A DNA stretch of 64,000 nucleotides from Parabacteroides goldsteinii DSM 19448 = WAL 12034 (GCF_000969835.1 NZ_KQ033912.1:3421321-3485320); one strand, 5' to 3'; positions 43,107-51,970 are shown, numbered from the stretch's first letter. Numbers and translations: made by a program. Notes: generated from the letters alone by a model not told the origin.

Positions 43107-45212
43107 ATGAAAAAACTGATTAGTGTTCTTATTTCTGTTTTGTTTGCAAGTGTAGGCATAAGCGGTCAGGCGAAGATCGACCGCAAAGCTGTTGTTGACA
43201 GGCATCGTATCGTGACAACGAAGACCAATCCCCGGAGTCCGGCTCAGGTAGGTAACGGAGAGTTTGCCTTTTCTGTGGATATTACCGGGTTACAGACTTT
43301 TGTTTCTTTCAATACGATGTCACAGTGGAGTTGGCATAGTTTTCCTTTGCCGGAGGGTTGTAAGGTGGAGGATTTTAAAAGACTTACGATGGATACGCAT
43401 GGAAGGGATGTTCCTTATGAGCTTCCAAATCCCGAACAACCGGAACTTTCGGCGTGGCTGGCAGGAAATCCGCACCGTTTTAACCTGGGACGTATCGGAT
43501 TTAAGTTGACGAAGCCGGATGGTACTCCGGTGACTGAAACCGATTTGTCGGATACCCGACAGGAGGTTGATTTGTGGACAGGCATTATTTACAGTCAGTT
43601 TAAACTGGATGGTATCCCCGTATCGGTGAAAACAGCTTGTCACCCTACATCAGATGCAGTTGCAGTTTCCGTGGAAAGTCCTTTGATTCGTAAAGGGCAA
43701 TTATCGGTATTTCTGGATTTTCCTTATCCTAAAGATGATCAGTTTCAGGACTGTCTGGGAACCTATGACCAACCAGGTGCCCATCAGTCCGTTCTTAAAA
43801 AGCAAGAGAAAGACCGGGTACTGATCGCCAGAAACATGGACGATATACATTACTATACAGCATTGAGATGGACATCTCCGGCACGCCTTGAACAGGCAGC
43901 CGGGGATAGTCCCCATCATTTTGAACTCTGTCCTGAAAATACCGATCGGCTTGAATTCTCCTGCCTTTATTCCCGTGAGGAAACCAATGGAGGGTTGGTA
44001 GCGGACCAGATATTCAGGGAAAGTTCCGCTGGTTGGAAATCTTTCTGGGAATCGGGAGCGGCAATCGACCTGTCTGCCAGTAAAGATCTTCGCTGGAAAG
44101 AATTGGAGAGAAGGATCGTATTGTCCCAGTTCGTAATGAAGATAAATGAGGCAGGTTCGCTTCCTCCTCAGGAAAGCGGACTGGTCAATAATGGCTGGTA
44201 CGGACGTTTTCATTTTGAAATGATCTGGTGGCATGGTGTTCATTATGCGTTATGGAACCGTTGGAACTTGCTGGATAAATCGCTTTCCGTTTACCGTGAT
44301 TATTTGCCGACTTCCATAGAGAGGGCTAAAAGACAGGGGTACCAGGGTGCCCGTTGGCCGAAATGTACGGCTGATTTTGATCGTGAATGGCCTAACCTGA
44401 TACATGCGACACTGATCTGGCAACAACCCCATCCGATTTATTTTGCAGAGTTGGATTATAGATTGCATCCTACCCGGGAAACCCTGGAGAAATGGAAACA
44501 GGTTATTTTCGGTACGGCTGATTTTATGACCGATTATGCTTTCTATGTGAAAGATAGGGATCAGTATGTCTTAGGTCCTCCTGTATTTATCGTTTCTGAA
44601 AATACAAAGCCGGAAGAAACGATGAATCCGGCCTTTGAACTGAGTTATTGGAAATTCGGTTTACGGGTAGCCAACGAATGGCGTAAACGTCTTTCACTTC
44701 CGGTAGAGGAAAACTGGAAGCTTGTTGAAGAAAAATTGTCTCCGCTGCCGGTTGAAGACGGTGTATATGTGACTCATGAAGGTATTCGGGATATGTGGAC
44801 CAAGTATGCTTTTGAACATCCGGCTTTGATCGGAACCTATGGCATGTTACCGGGAGACGGAGTCGATATTTCTGTTATGGATAAAACATTATCCAAAGTT
44901 CATAATACCTGGAAGTTGAATGATACATGGGGATGGGATTTTCCTATGCTTGCCATGTGTGCGGCCCGTTTATCCCATCCGGATAAGGCTGTCGACTATT
45001 TGTTAAATTATCCGGCCTTCGACTTCGACGAACATGGTCTTGTTGGAGGAGGAAGGGCTCCTTTCCCTTATTTTCCCGGTAACGGTGGATTACTCACGGC
45101 TGTTGCCATGATGGCAGGGGGATGGGACGGTTGTCCGGCTATTAACGCTCCGGGTTTTCCCAAAGATGGTTCGTGGACTGTAAAATATGAAGGTTTTAAT
45201 AAATCACTGTAA
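43107..45212 (+). CDS. Secreted six-hairpin-glycosidase-like protein (GH65/GH95-like fold)
   Basis: This 701-aa protein has a signal peptide ending SGQA. It has an N-terminal beta-sandwich-like part (PRSPAQVGNGEFAFSVDITGLQTF) and a C-terminal (alpha/alpha)6 barrel. The segment GRFHFEMIWWHGVHYALWNRWNLLDKSLSVYRDYLPTSIERAK resembles the FWDxE region of clan GH-L enzymes (GH15, GH65), with Glu in FHFEMIWW a candidate acid. I cannot assign a family or substrate. It is the only enzyme of this locus, so it probably acts on the substrate bound by the SusCD pair. The gene ends just before a terminator shared with the convergent HU-like gene. Confidence 0.75.
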   Translation: MKKLISVLISVLFASVGISGQAKIDRKAVVDRHRIVTTKTNPRSPAQVGNGEFAFSVDITGLQTFVSFNTMSQWSWHSFPLPEGCKVEDFKRLTMDTHGRDVPYELPNPEQPELSAWLAGNPHRFNLGRIGFKLTKPDGTPVTETDLSDTRQEVDLWTGIIYSQFKLDGIPVSVKTACHPTSDAVAVSVESPLIRKGQLSVFLDFPYPKDDQFQDCLGTYDQPGAHQSVLKKQEKDRVLIARNMDDIHYYTALRWTSPARLEQAAGDSPHHFELCPENTDRLEFSCLYSREETNGGLVADQIFRESSAGWKSFWESGAAIDLSASKDLRWKELERRIVLSQFVMKINEAGSLPPQESGLVNNGWYGRFHFEMIWWHGVHYALWNRWNLLDKSLSVYRDYLPTSIERAKRQGYQGARWPKCTADFDREWPNLIHATLIWQQPHPIYFAELDYRLHPTRETLEKWKQVIFGTADFMTDYAFYVKDRDQYVLGPPVFIVSENTKPEETMNPAFELSYWKFGLRVANEWRKRLSLPVEENWKLVEEKLSPLPVEDGVYVTHEGIRDMWTKYAFEHPALIGTYGMLPGDGVDISVMDKTLSKVHNTWKLNDTWGWDFPMLAMCAARLSHPDKAVDYLLNYPAFDFDEHGLVGGGRAPFPYFPGNGGLLTAVAMMAGGWDGCPAINAPGFPKDGSWTVKYEGFNKSL

Positions 45213-45240
45213 GTAGATACGGTGTTTATCCTTTCAGCTT

Positions 45241-45292
45241 TCAGCCACCTTTCAGCCTTGTAAAACAACATGTAGGGATGAAGGGTGGCTGA
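45241..45292. terminator. Inverted repeat between convergent GH-like and HU-like genes
   Basis: TCAGCCACC (45241-45249) pairs with GGTGGCTGA (45284-45292) around a 34-nt loop. Its location between two converging stop codons suggests a two-way terminator, although the loop is long and no clear U-run exists on the plus strand. Confidence 0.55.
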
Positions 45293-45298
45293 TTTGTC

Positions 45299-45910
45299 TT
45301 ATTTTTTGTAGTTCCCGGGCACAGGTACATAAATCGGGAATCTATCTAATCCTTCTTTCTTTAATTTCCCGGCTTTTACCATTTCTGTCAGACGACGATT
45401 GGCTGTCCCTTTCGTAAATCTGCAAACTTGCTGGAACTCCTGGCGGGTGATATATTCATGGGTTGAGAAATAGATGGTTAATAAGTTGTCAATTTCTGTT
45501 TCCGAGCGACTTTTCGAATGATTTTTATGTGCTGCCCTGACAAACCGGGTGGTACTCAATTCCTTTTTTAACGCTATTTCCGGACGAAACGCCACCGACT
45601 TGAACTGGATGGATTCGGCCCGTATCTCTTTCGGGTCTTTTATAGGAGGACATTGCAGTGTCATTTCCAAATAACCCAATCCTTTGATATGTATTCTTTT
45701 TCCTTGTTTCAGATTACGGATGATCGCTTTGCTTAGCATGGTTATAGTTGCTTCTACATCACCGGTTGTCAGGCTGCTGGCATCGTGTATCTCTTCTGAG
45801 AGCATTTCGGTGGTGATAACTCCTCGCGGCACAATTCGAGCATGCAGGCGTGGTTTGCGGTTACTCCCTTTCGGTATAGGGTTTTTATAGAAGTCGTATT
45901 CTGCTGACAT
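45299..45910 (-). CDS. HU-like DNA-binding protein with C-terminal extension
   Basis: This protein has 203 aa. The N-terminal 125 residues have the divergent HU fold (VEATITMLSKAIIRNLKQGKRIHIKGLGYLEMTLQ). The C-terminal part (ETEIDNLLTIYFSTHEYITRQEFQQVCRFTKGTANRRLTEMVKAGKLKKEG) looks like a winged helix, so the protein may bind DNA through two domains. It is transcribed divergently from the VirE-like gene. HU-like and VirE-like genes are frequent neighbours in Bacteroidales. The first 20 codons contain several basic residues; the start at 45910 has no better alternative. Confidence 0.8.
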   Translation of the reverse strand: MSAEYDFYKNPIPKGSNRKPRLHARIVPRGVITTEMLSEEIHDASSLTTGDVEATITMLSKAIIRNLKQGKRIHIKGLGYLEMTLQCPPIKDPKEIRAESIQFKSVAFRPEIALKKELSTTRFVRAAHKNHSKSRSETEIDNLLTIYFSTHEYITRQEFQQVCRFTKGTANRRLTEMVKAGKLKKEGLDRFPIYVPVPGNYKK

Positions 45911-45965
45911 ATTCTTGCTTGTTTAATGAATAACTCCTGTTTAAATGCTTGTCTATTCATCGCTT

Positions 45966-46041
45966 GACAATTGTAGGGCGTAAGACTCACAAGTGTAAGG
46001 CTATTGTTTAACAGCGGTGGTTCTTACGCCCTACAACTGTG
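45966..46041. repeat. Inverted repeat with iteron-like units between HU-like and VirE-like genes
   Basis: TTGTAGGGCGTAAGA (45971-45985) and TCTTACGCCCTACAA (46022-46036) are perfect 15-bp inverted repeats, extendable to 19 bp with one mismatch. A related unit GACAATTGTAGGG / CACAAGTGTAAGG / (reverse) CACAGTTGTAGGG occurs at 45966-45978, 45988-46000 and 46029-46041. The 296-nt divergent region holds this cluster and a VirE promoter. It could be an operator for the HU-like protein or a replication-type iteron cluster. Confidence 0.75.
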
Positions 46042-46148
46042 GAGTGATTATTGAATGACTACAAAGGTAATAGATGTATATGACTTAAGCAATACCTTTT
46101 GCCTACTTTTCCGGTAGATGCGATTGTTGGAAAATAGTAGTCTGTTAA

Positions 46149-46181
46149 TTTGTAAAACCTTGATATACGGTATTATATTCG
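46149..46181 (+). promoter_or_regulatory. Promoter of the VirE-like gene
   Basis: TTTG (46149-46152), a 21-nt spacer and TATATTCG (46174-46181, one mismatch to TAnnTTTG) lie 25 nt before the ATG. Confidence 0.55.
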
Positions 46182-46206
46182 CTGAAAATAACTAAAAAAA
46201 ACGAAT

Positions 46207-47565
46207 ATGAATGCGATTAAAAATCTTATTGAAAAGCTGTGTGACCTGGTGATGCACGGACGGTTTTCGGATGAAACGGAAGTGATAACAAATGCAGTAT
46301 CGGAGGTGATGCCGGTAGTGGCAACAGAAGAGCTACCGGAAAAACACCCGACAATGATGCAGGAAGTGTCGGGTGTGAATAATGCAGGTAATGTTGTGCC
46401 CCTTGCAGCAACGGATACCCCTTTGCAAAAAGCGACCCGGGCGATGATGGCAATGGAGCAGTTTCTGGGTGAACAGTACGATCTCCGTTTCAACAAGCTG
46501 ACATCGGAGACGGAATTCAGGAAGCGGAATCTTTCCGGAGCCTGCTTCCAGCCTGTGGGGCAGCGCGAGTTGAACAGTTTTTGTATAGAAGCGCGAAAGC
46601 AAGGGATAGATTGTTGGGACAGGGATGTGTCGCGTTATGTGTTTTCCGATAGCATTCCTGAATATCATCCGTTCCGCCTTTATATGGATGAGTTACCGGA
46701 CTGGGATGGGATCGACCGGATCGATAGCCTGGCACGCAGGGTTTCTTCTGTTCCGTTGTGGGTAAAATGTTTTCATCGCTGGTTGTTGGGGATGGCGGCA
46801 CAATGGTTGGAGACAGACCGGCTGCATGCAAACAGTGTATCACCGGTATTAGTCAGTCGTACACAGGGAAAACAGAAGTCTACGTTTTGTAAATTATTGC
46901 TTCCCCGTGAGTTGCAGCGGTATTATACGGACAGCTACGATCTGTCCGCCCAATCGGCGGCAGAATGTAAGCTGACGGAATTCGGCTTGATCAATATGGA
47001 TGAATTTGATAAATTTACTCCTCGCAAGATGGCATTGTTGAAGAACCTGATGCAGGTTGTCAATCCATGTGTTCGCAAAGCACACCAGAAAAATTATCGT
47101 CCGTTACCCCGTGTCGCTTCTTTCATCGCAACGTCTAATCAGAAGGAGTTGCTGACCGATCCAACTGGAAGTCGTCGGTTCCTGTGTGTTGAAATAGAAA
47201 ATAAAATAGATTGTTCTCCGCTTGATTATCGTCAGCTTTATGCTCAGCTGAAAGCCGAATTACTGGCCGGCGAACGGTATTGGTTCACTTCTGAAGAGGA
47301 AGCGGAGATCATGGCGGCCAACGAATCGTATTACAAGCATCCTGTTGAAGAAGATGTGTTCAGGAGTTGTTTTCGTCCGGCCGAATATGGAGAGAAGGCA
47401 TTGATGCTTTCTGCTGCGGAGATTTTCCAGCGGTTGAAAAAGCATAATCCGGCAGCTATGCGCTCGGTATCGGCAGGTAATTTCGGAAAGTTCCTTTCTT
47501 CCCTGGGGATTGAACGGAAACATACCGAATCCGGTAATTATTATAGGGTGGTAGCACTGGTGTAA
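46207..47565 (+). CDS. Virulence-associated E family protein with DUF3874-like C-terminus
   Basis: This 452-aa protein contains the VirE/VapE P-loop NTPase domain (about residues 140-360). SRTQGKQKSTFCKLLLP is a variant Walker A, GLINMDEFDKF is Walker B, and FIATSNQKELLTDPTGSRRFLCVEI is the sensor and arginine-finger-like region of SF3/D5-like helicases. The C-terminal 90 residues (VEEDVFRSCFRP..MLSAAEIFQRLKKHN) match the DUF3874 type. No primase domain is seen at the N-terminus. Such genes come from phages or plasmids, but stable copies beside HU-like genes occur in many Bacteroidales chromosomes. The function of those copies is unknown. Confidence 0.85.
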   Translation: MNAIKNLIEKLCDLVMHGRFSDETEVITNAVSEVMPVVATEELPEKHPTMMQEVSGVNNAGNVVPLAATDTPLQKATRAMMAMEQFLGEQYDLRFNKLTSETEFRKRNLSGACFQPVGQRELNSFCIEARKQGIDCWDRDVSRYVFSDSIPEYHPFRLYMDELPDWDGIDRIDSLARRVSSVPLWVKCFHRWLLGMAAQWLETDRLHANSVSPVLVSRTQGKQKSTFCKLLLPRELQRYYTDSYDLSAQSAAECKLTEFGLINMDEFDKFTPRKMALLKNLMQVVNPCVRKAHQKNYRPLPRVASFIATSNQKELLTDPTGSRRFLCVEIENKIDCSPLDYRQLYAQLKAELLAGERYWFTSEEEAEIMAANESYYKHPVEEDVFRSCFRPAEYGEKALMLSAAEIFQRLKKHNPAAMRSVSAGNFGKFLSSLGIERKHTESGNYYRVVALV

Positions 47566-47852
47566 AATGGTCTTTTAAGGTGTAAAAAGGGCCAATTAAC
47601 ATTTGACTCTGAAAAATGGGGAAAATGAGGTTGGATAAGAGAAAGATTCTTGATAAATCATCTTTCATTGTTTTGGCTTGATAATCAGTGTGATATATCG
47701 GCTGAAACCTGAAAGGTGATTTGTTGTATTATATATGTACACGTACATTAATATATTATTAAATGCTGAATTAACATTTGGCTATATTATAAATATATAC
47801 AATGTAAATATTTGATATATAGTAATATAGTGCACTCTAATGCCTCGAAATG
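47566..47852. other. AT-rich non-coding region before the invertible segment
   Basis: No credible gene is seen here. Two copies of ATTAACATTTG lie at 47595-47605 and 47770-47780; a third is at 48049-48059. A 21-codon reading frame at 47616 has no supporting features. The stretch 47730-47835 is very AT-rich. Confidence 0.5.
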
Positions 47853-48051
47853 AATGACTAATTTAAACGTTCCTTTTTTCTAGTCAACAAAATTAATTAT
47901 AACTTTTGAAAGCGCAATCCTTTTTTGCTATTTTTTTTATTTCCTATATCCTTTCTTATCAACCGAATAGCAAAGTTTGTACGAAATGCCTTTTATTTCT
48001 CACAAACCATAAAAAGATGACTAGAAAAAAGGAACGTTTTAGCTAGTCATT
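47853..48051. repeat. Putative invertible promoter segment bounded by 34-bp inverted repeats
   Basis: The left arm (47853-47886) and right arm (48018-48051) are inverted copies matching at 30 of 34 positions; the shared core is AAACGTTCCTTTTTTCTAGTCA, of which only the AAACGTTC part resembles the ARACGTTCGT sites known at Bacteroides invertible promoters. The 131-bp spacer carries a good promoter on the minus strand. Flipping the segment would point that promoter at the S-layer-type gene 65 bp downstream. No recombinase gene is in the window. Confidence 0.8.
47888..47917 (-). promoter_or_regulatory. Promoter inside the invertible segment, OFF orientation
   Basis: On the minus strand TTG (47917-47915), a 19-nt spacer and TAATTTTG (47895-47888) match the consensus exactly. 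The -7 element is one base from the left repeat arm, the usual arrangement at phase-variable promoters. As assembled it points away from the surface-protein gene and towards the 3' end of the VirE-like gene. Confidence 0.75.
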
Positions 48052-48116
48052 AACATTTGAAGACGTTCTCGAGTTAGACTTTTAAGAACATTAGTATTAA
48101 TATTAAATTTAGGATT

Positions 48117-51100
48117 ATGAACAAAAAGTTTTCTACGTTAGTAGTTGGCGCAATGTTGTGTTCAGCAGTTGGTGCTTCTGCTCAGATTCAAAATTCAGTT
48201 TCAGCCAATGTGCCGGACAATTTTGGTTATGATTGGAAGACCCTTTCACATTTTGTGATGGCAGATACTTTGCACAAAGCTCCAACTTACCCTTTTGATG
48301 TTACCGAGATTAAAGATTATACGGCCGGTAACATTTTGTATCAATTATCAAATGCTGCAGGTGACAGTGTATTGGTGCAATTGCGCGATAAAGAAACAGG
48401 TGCTCTTTACCTGAAAATGGATTCTATCAGCAAAGCTCCTCTGAACTACTCTTTATGGAGAGTAAAAGTAGACGCAGCCGATGGCGTTAGCGGTGCTAAA
48501 TTTACTTTTACAAATGCTGAAACAGGTGTTGACCTGATTTTTGATGATCAGACAACTAACAGTAATGTATTAGCTTCTGCAACAGCTAATCTGAGTGTGG
48601 CAAATGCAGACTCAACTATTTTGAATGGTTGCCAGAACAAATGGCAGTGGTATAACAGTGCAACTAATAATGGTGCTGCTATTTCTACTCCGACAGCAGT
48701 GTTTGCTTATTTTGGTGCAAGCAATGACTCTGTTATGGTAATGCAGCTGAATGACAAAGATCAGGTAGTAGCTGTTAAATATCCGAGAACAGTAGTTGGT
48801 GCAACTGGTGTAAGTGCTATTACTGATGCCTTGAAATTACGTCCGAGACTGGCTTCTCCGCTTGTATTGGATCCTTTGGCTTTAAACACGTTGGTTGATT
48901 TTAATGCAGAGGGTACATTTAAATTGAAATCTTCTGCAGATCCTACAATTGCCTCTGAATTTATCAGTGGTGAATTTAAGGCTGTTTCAGCAGATGCATT
49001 CTTGAAAGCTCCTGTTAATTTTTCTGCTGGAGTATCAGCTGTTTCTGATCAGTTTGCTCAGGATACATTAGGTTTGAACAGTGCTGACAGTTTGAATCTG
49101 TATGTAGCGCTTCAGAGCAAAGCTGATGCAACTAAGTATATGATGGTTGACTCTGTTCCTGCAGCAGGATACAACGATTATGTACCGTTCAAGTTTAGTG
49201 CTTATGATAAAGCTGCATCTTCTTTGAGTGATACAATTCTTGCTACACGTTTCTTGTATAAGTTTACTTATTATGCATCAACTGATAGCTTGGTTATCGA
49301 ACCGTTGAATGCTCTGCCTATGGCTTCTGTAAGTGGTAATTATGAATGGAGAAATAAAGGCATTGCCTACAACTCTTATTATAATAACAGAAGAGCATTC
49401 TTGGCAGCAGATAATCAGCCTACTACGGCTTTACGTGATGCCGCTCAGGATAGTGTTGTTGTAACTTTAGTAGAGTTAGGTAATACGACAGCTTTAACTG
49501 CTTATAACAATGATGGTACATCTGTAACAACTCCGAAATTTAACTTTGATGGCAGAGACTTGTCTTCTAAATGGTTACAGCGTGTAACTTTGACCGAAGG
49601 TTTGAATTATATCATGACTAACGGTAAGTATGTTGTTGCTAACTTCGTTGATTGGACTCAGTATGATGTTCCGACAGAAGCTCAGAAATTTACTTATCTG
49701 CCTGCTACTATGTGGGATGTTGAGAAGATCGGTTGCGAAGGTGATGCTACTTCTCCTGTAAAGATCGCTAACCGTGAGTTTACAAATGAAGTATTTGCCG
49801 GTCAGCTTTATAAAGATGCTAATGGTAAGATATTTATCATTGACAACAAATATAATGTTTCTATCGATAATGCATCGACTAAACCACTGTACAACAAAGA
49901 TGCCTTTGATATCACAACTGTTGTAGCAAAAGATGGTGCTGCTGCTGCTGATATTATCGCCAATCCGTATCATGGTTATAAATATGTAACGGCAGACGAT
50001 CAGAAATTTAGCGAGTTCAAACTGAAATACAATGCTTCAAACAATATTACCGGAGGTAAGGATGTTTTTGTAGCTGTAAATAGTGATTTGAACTTTATTG
50101 CTACAGCTGATGGTTCTTCTACTTACTTCCAGGTAGAACAGGTTGGTGCGAGTCCGGTGACTTTTGGTACTAATGGTGATTTGAAGAAATATGTTTATAA
50201 GTTGAAAGTTAGAGATGCAAACTTGATCGATAATGATAGTTGCTATGTGTATTTAGCAGAAATCACTCAGGCTGATGGTACAAAACGCACATATTACAAA
50301 GCTTATACAAAAGAACAGGCAGCTGCAAACAATGCAAAAGATGCTATCTTCTATTTGAAGAGCGATCAGAAAGATGCTGATAATGAATATTACACATTGA
50401 TAGATACGGTTGGCAGCACATTTACGACTGGAACATTGGTATTGAACAATGCTACTCGTGTTGCTTTGGGTGATGGTGTTCAGCACATGACTTCTATCAA
50501 TTTGAGAAACTATGTAACTGATGATATCGATGCTTTCGCATTGGTTGATGCTTCTCGTGATTTGTATCAAAATGTTGATGATTTGAGCGGTAAAACTGTT
50601 AAGATTTATCGTGAAAGACAAGGTAATTCTACCGAATGTTTGTATGAAAATTCAACGAATGGTTTCAACTTCTTAGGAATAGGTACTGGAACAGACTTTA
50701 AACCGGGTGAAAATTACACAACAGCTCTGTATTTGCATGCAATAGGTGGTGAACATATGCCGCAATATATGTTAGGTGTTGCTGTTGATACTGTAAAGAA
50801 TGGTAAATGGTGTGATAAACACGGATACAATCCTACTTGTTCAGGTGAACATTTTGAACCGGTTGATTATAAGGGATATTTGTATGGACGTTTCTTGGTT
50901 AATCTGAATGATTCAACTGACAATGCTTATATGTATAATAATGTATATACTCGTTTGGCCTTTATGGAAGGTGTTATCAAAGATGGCGTATTCTATCAGG
51001 TAAATGCCGGAAAGGGTTATACATTAGCTTCTTTAAGCAAGGAATATGGCGTAATAGCTCCAGCTGATTTCAGTGATAATACAAAACTTGTACCGACAAC

Positions 51101-51599
51101 TCTGACTAAAGATGTTCATGCAAATTGCTTGTTCTCTTTGCGTAAGATTACAGATGATGGTGAAGACTTCTTACTTGAAACTAATTTGGCAGGTGTATCT
51201 GGTATCGGTTCATTCAAGGGTGCTTGGGTGAAGATTGAAAATGGTGTTCCTGTATTGGCGAAATCTACACAAGAAGTTGGCGGTAGCCATGATGGTGATG
51301 AAGCTAAGGTAGAGGAACTTGTTAAGCAGGCTCAGGTATTTAGTCTGAAAGATGCTGAAGGTGAAATAGCAACAGATAACGAATCTATTTCTTCAACATC
51401 TGAAATTAGCATAATTGCAGCTAAAGGTTCTGTTAGGGTATTGAATGCAGCTGGTAAGTCTGTTAAGATTACCAACTTGTTGGGACAGGCAATCGCTGAA
51501 ACAATCGCTACATCTAATGATGTTGAGGTAAATGCTCCTGCTGGTATTGTTGTAGTAGCTATTGAAGGTGAAACAGCAGTAAAAGCAATCGTAAAATAA
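48117..51599 (+). CDS. S-layer-type surface glycoprotein with DUF6383-like C-terminus
   Basis: This protein has 1160 aa with a signal peptide (VVGAMLCSAVGASAQ). The long middle is beta-rich and contains at least 14 D(S/T)(A/I/L/V/M/T) sites, the O-glycosylation motif of Bacteroidetes (for example ADTLHK, GDSVLV, NDSVMV, SDTILA, IDTVGS). The C-terminal 65 residues (SVRVLNAAGKSVKITNLLGQ..GIVVVAIEGETAVKAIVK) resemble DUF6383 and a type IX secretion sorting domain. Parabacteroides S-layer glycoproteins with phase-variable promoters have this design. Upstream lies the putative invertible segment; two hairpins follow the gene. Confidence 0.85.
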   Translation: MNKKFSTLVVGAMLCSAVGASAQIQNSVSANVPDNFGYDWKTLSHFVMADTLHKAPTYPFDVTEIKDYTAGNILYQLSNAAGDSVLVQLRDKETGALYLKMDSISKAPLNYSLWRVKVDAADGVSGAKFTFTNAETGVDLIFDDQTTNSNVLASATANLSVANADSTILNGCQNKWQWYNSATNNGAAISTPTAVFAYFGASNDSVMVMQLNDKDQVVAVKYPRTVVGATGVSAITDALKLRPRLASPLVLDPLALNTLVDFNAEGTFKLKSSADPTIASEFISGEFKAVSADAFLKAPVNFSAGVSAVSDQFAQDTLGLNSADSLNLYVALQSKADATKYMMVDSVPAAGYNDYVPFKFSAYDKAASSLSDTILATRFLYKFTYYASTDSLVIEPLNALPMASVSGNYEWRNKGIAYNSYYNNRRAFLAADNQPTTALRDAAQDSVVVTLVELGNTTALTAYNNDGTSVTTPKFNFDGRDLSSKWLQRVTLTEGLNYIMTNGKYVVANFVDWTQYDVPTEAQKFTYLPATMWDVEKIGCEGDATSPVKIANREFTNEVFAGQLYKDANGKIFIIDNKYNVSIDNASTKPLYNKDAFDITTVVAKDGAAAADIIANPYHGYKYVTADDQKFSEFKLKYNASNNITGGKDVFVAVNSDLNFIATADGSSTYFQVEQVGASPVTFGTNGDLKKYVYKLKVRDANLIDNDSCYVYLAEITQADGTKRTYYKAYTKEQAAANNAKDAIFYLKSDQKDADNEYYTLIDTVGSTFTTGTLVLNNATRVALGDGVQHMTSINLRNYVTDDIDAFALVDASRDLYQNVDDLSGKTVKIYRERQGNSTECLYENSTNGFNFLGIGTGTDFKPGENYTTALYLHAIGGEHMPQYMLGVAVDTVKNGKWCDKHGYNPTCSGEHFEPVDYKGYLYGRFLVNLNDSTDNAYMYNNVYTRLAFMEGVIKDGVFYQVNAGKGYTLASLSKEYGVIAPADFSDNTKLVPTTLTKDVHANCLFSLRKITDDGEDFLLETNLAGVSGIGSFKGAWVKIENGVPVLAKSTQEVGGSHDGDEAKVEELVKQAQVFSLKDAEGEIATDNESISSTSEISIIAAKGSVRVLNAAGKSVKITNLLGQAIAETIATSNDVEVNAPAGIVVVAIEGETAVKAIVK

Positions 51600-51606
51600 G
51601 AATTAG

Positions 51607-51628
51607 AGAAGGATTCTTCCTTCTTTAA
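51607..51628 (+). terminator. Terminator of the S-layer-type gene
   Basis: AGAAGGA (51607-51613) pairs with TCCTTCT (51618-51624) around a 4-nt loop, followed by TT. It is 7 nt after the stop codon. Confidence 0.6.
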
Positions 51629-51789
51629 ACAATCAAATAATTAGAACTACGTAGTTTGGTTATATGAGTTATAATACACAGCTGGACTAAGTAGCCTGTG
51701 AGAGGTGAACAAGTAGTTTTTAATACTAAAGTAATAAAATAAAGTTCTTCTGTCAGTACCTTTGTGAAGAGAGAAAACAGACACAAGAC

Positions 51790-51820
51790 AAGCCCCGTTG
51801 GTTTTAAGCCGGCGGGGCTT
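51790..51820 (+). terminator. Second hairpin downstream of the S-layer-type gene
   Basis: AAGCCCCG (51790-51797) pairs with CGGGGCTT (51813-51820); flanking ACAC/GTGT extends it loosely. In the 437-nt gap 51600-52036 this hairpin, the first terminator and the str promoter are the only features I can support. Confidence 0.6.
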
Positions 51821-51940
51821 CGTGTTAAATAATAATAAATAGTTTGAATTCACATGTTGTAGAACAGAAACAAACGGGAACTATTATGTAACTTTGCACC
51901 GTTTTTAGCGCAGATTATGCAGAAAAACAGATGTAACTCG

Positions 51941-51970
51941 TTGGTTATACGGAAATAATGCGTATCTTTG
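51941..51970 (+). promoter_or_regulatory. Promoter of the str/S10/spc ribosomal cluster
   Basis: TTG (51941-51943), a 19-nt spacer and TATCTTTG (51963-51970) match the consensus very well. A second -7-like TAACTTTG lies at 51889-51896 without a well-placed -33. The rpsL ATG is 66 nt downstream. Confidence 0.8.

Noticed and set aside
45971..46036. Inverted repeat near VirE considered as a second invertible promoter
   Set aside because: The 36-bp spacer is too short and I see no outward promoter in it; an operator or iteron role is more likely.
45299..47565. HU-like plus VirE-like genes as a complete mobile element
   Set aside because: No integrase, relaxase, direct repeats or tRNA target site could be found on either side.
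47616..47681. 21-codon reading frame in the gap after the VirE-like gene
   Set aside because: It is too short, with no clear start signal or membrane segment like known small proteins of such loci.
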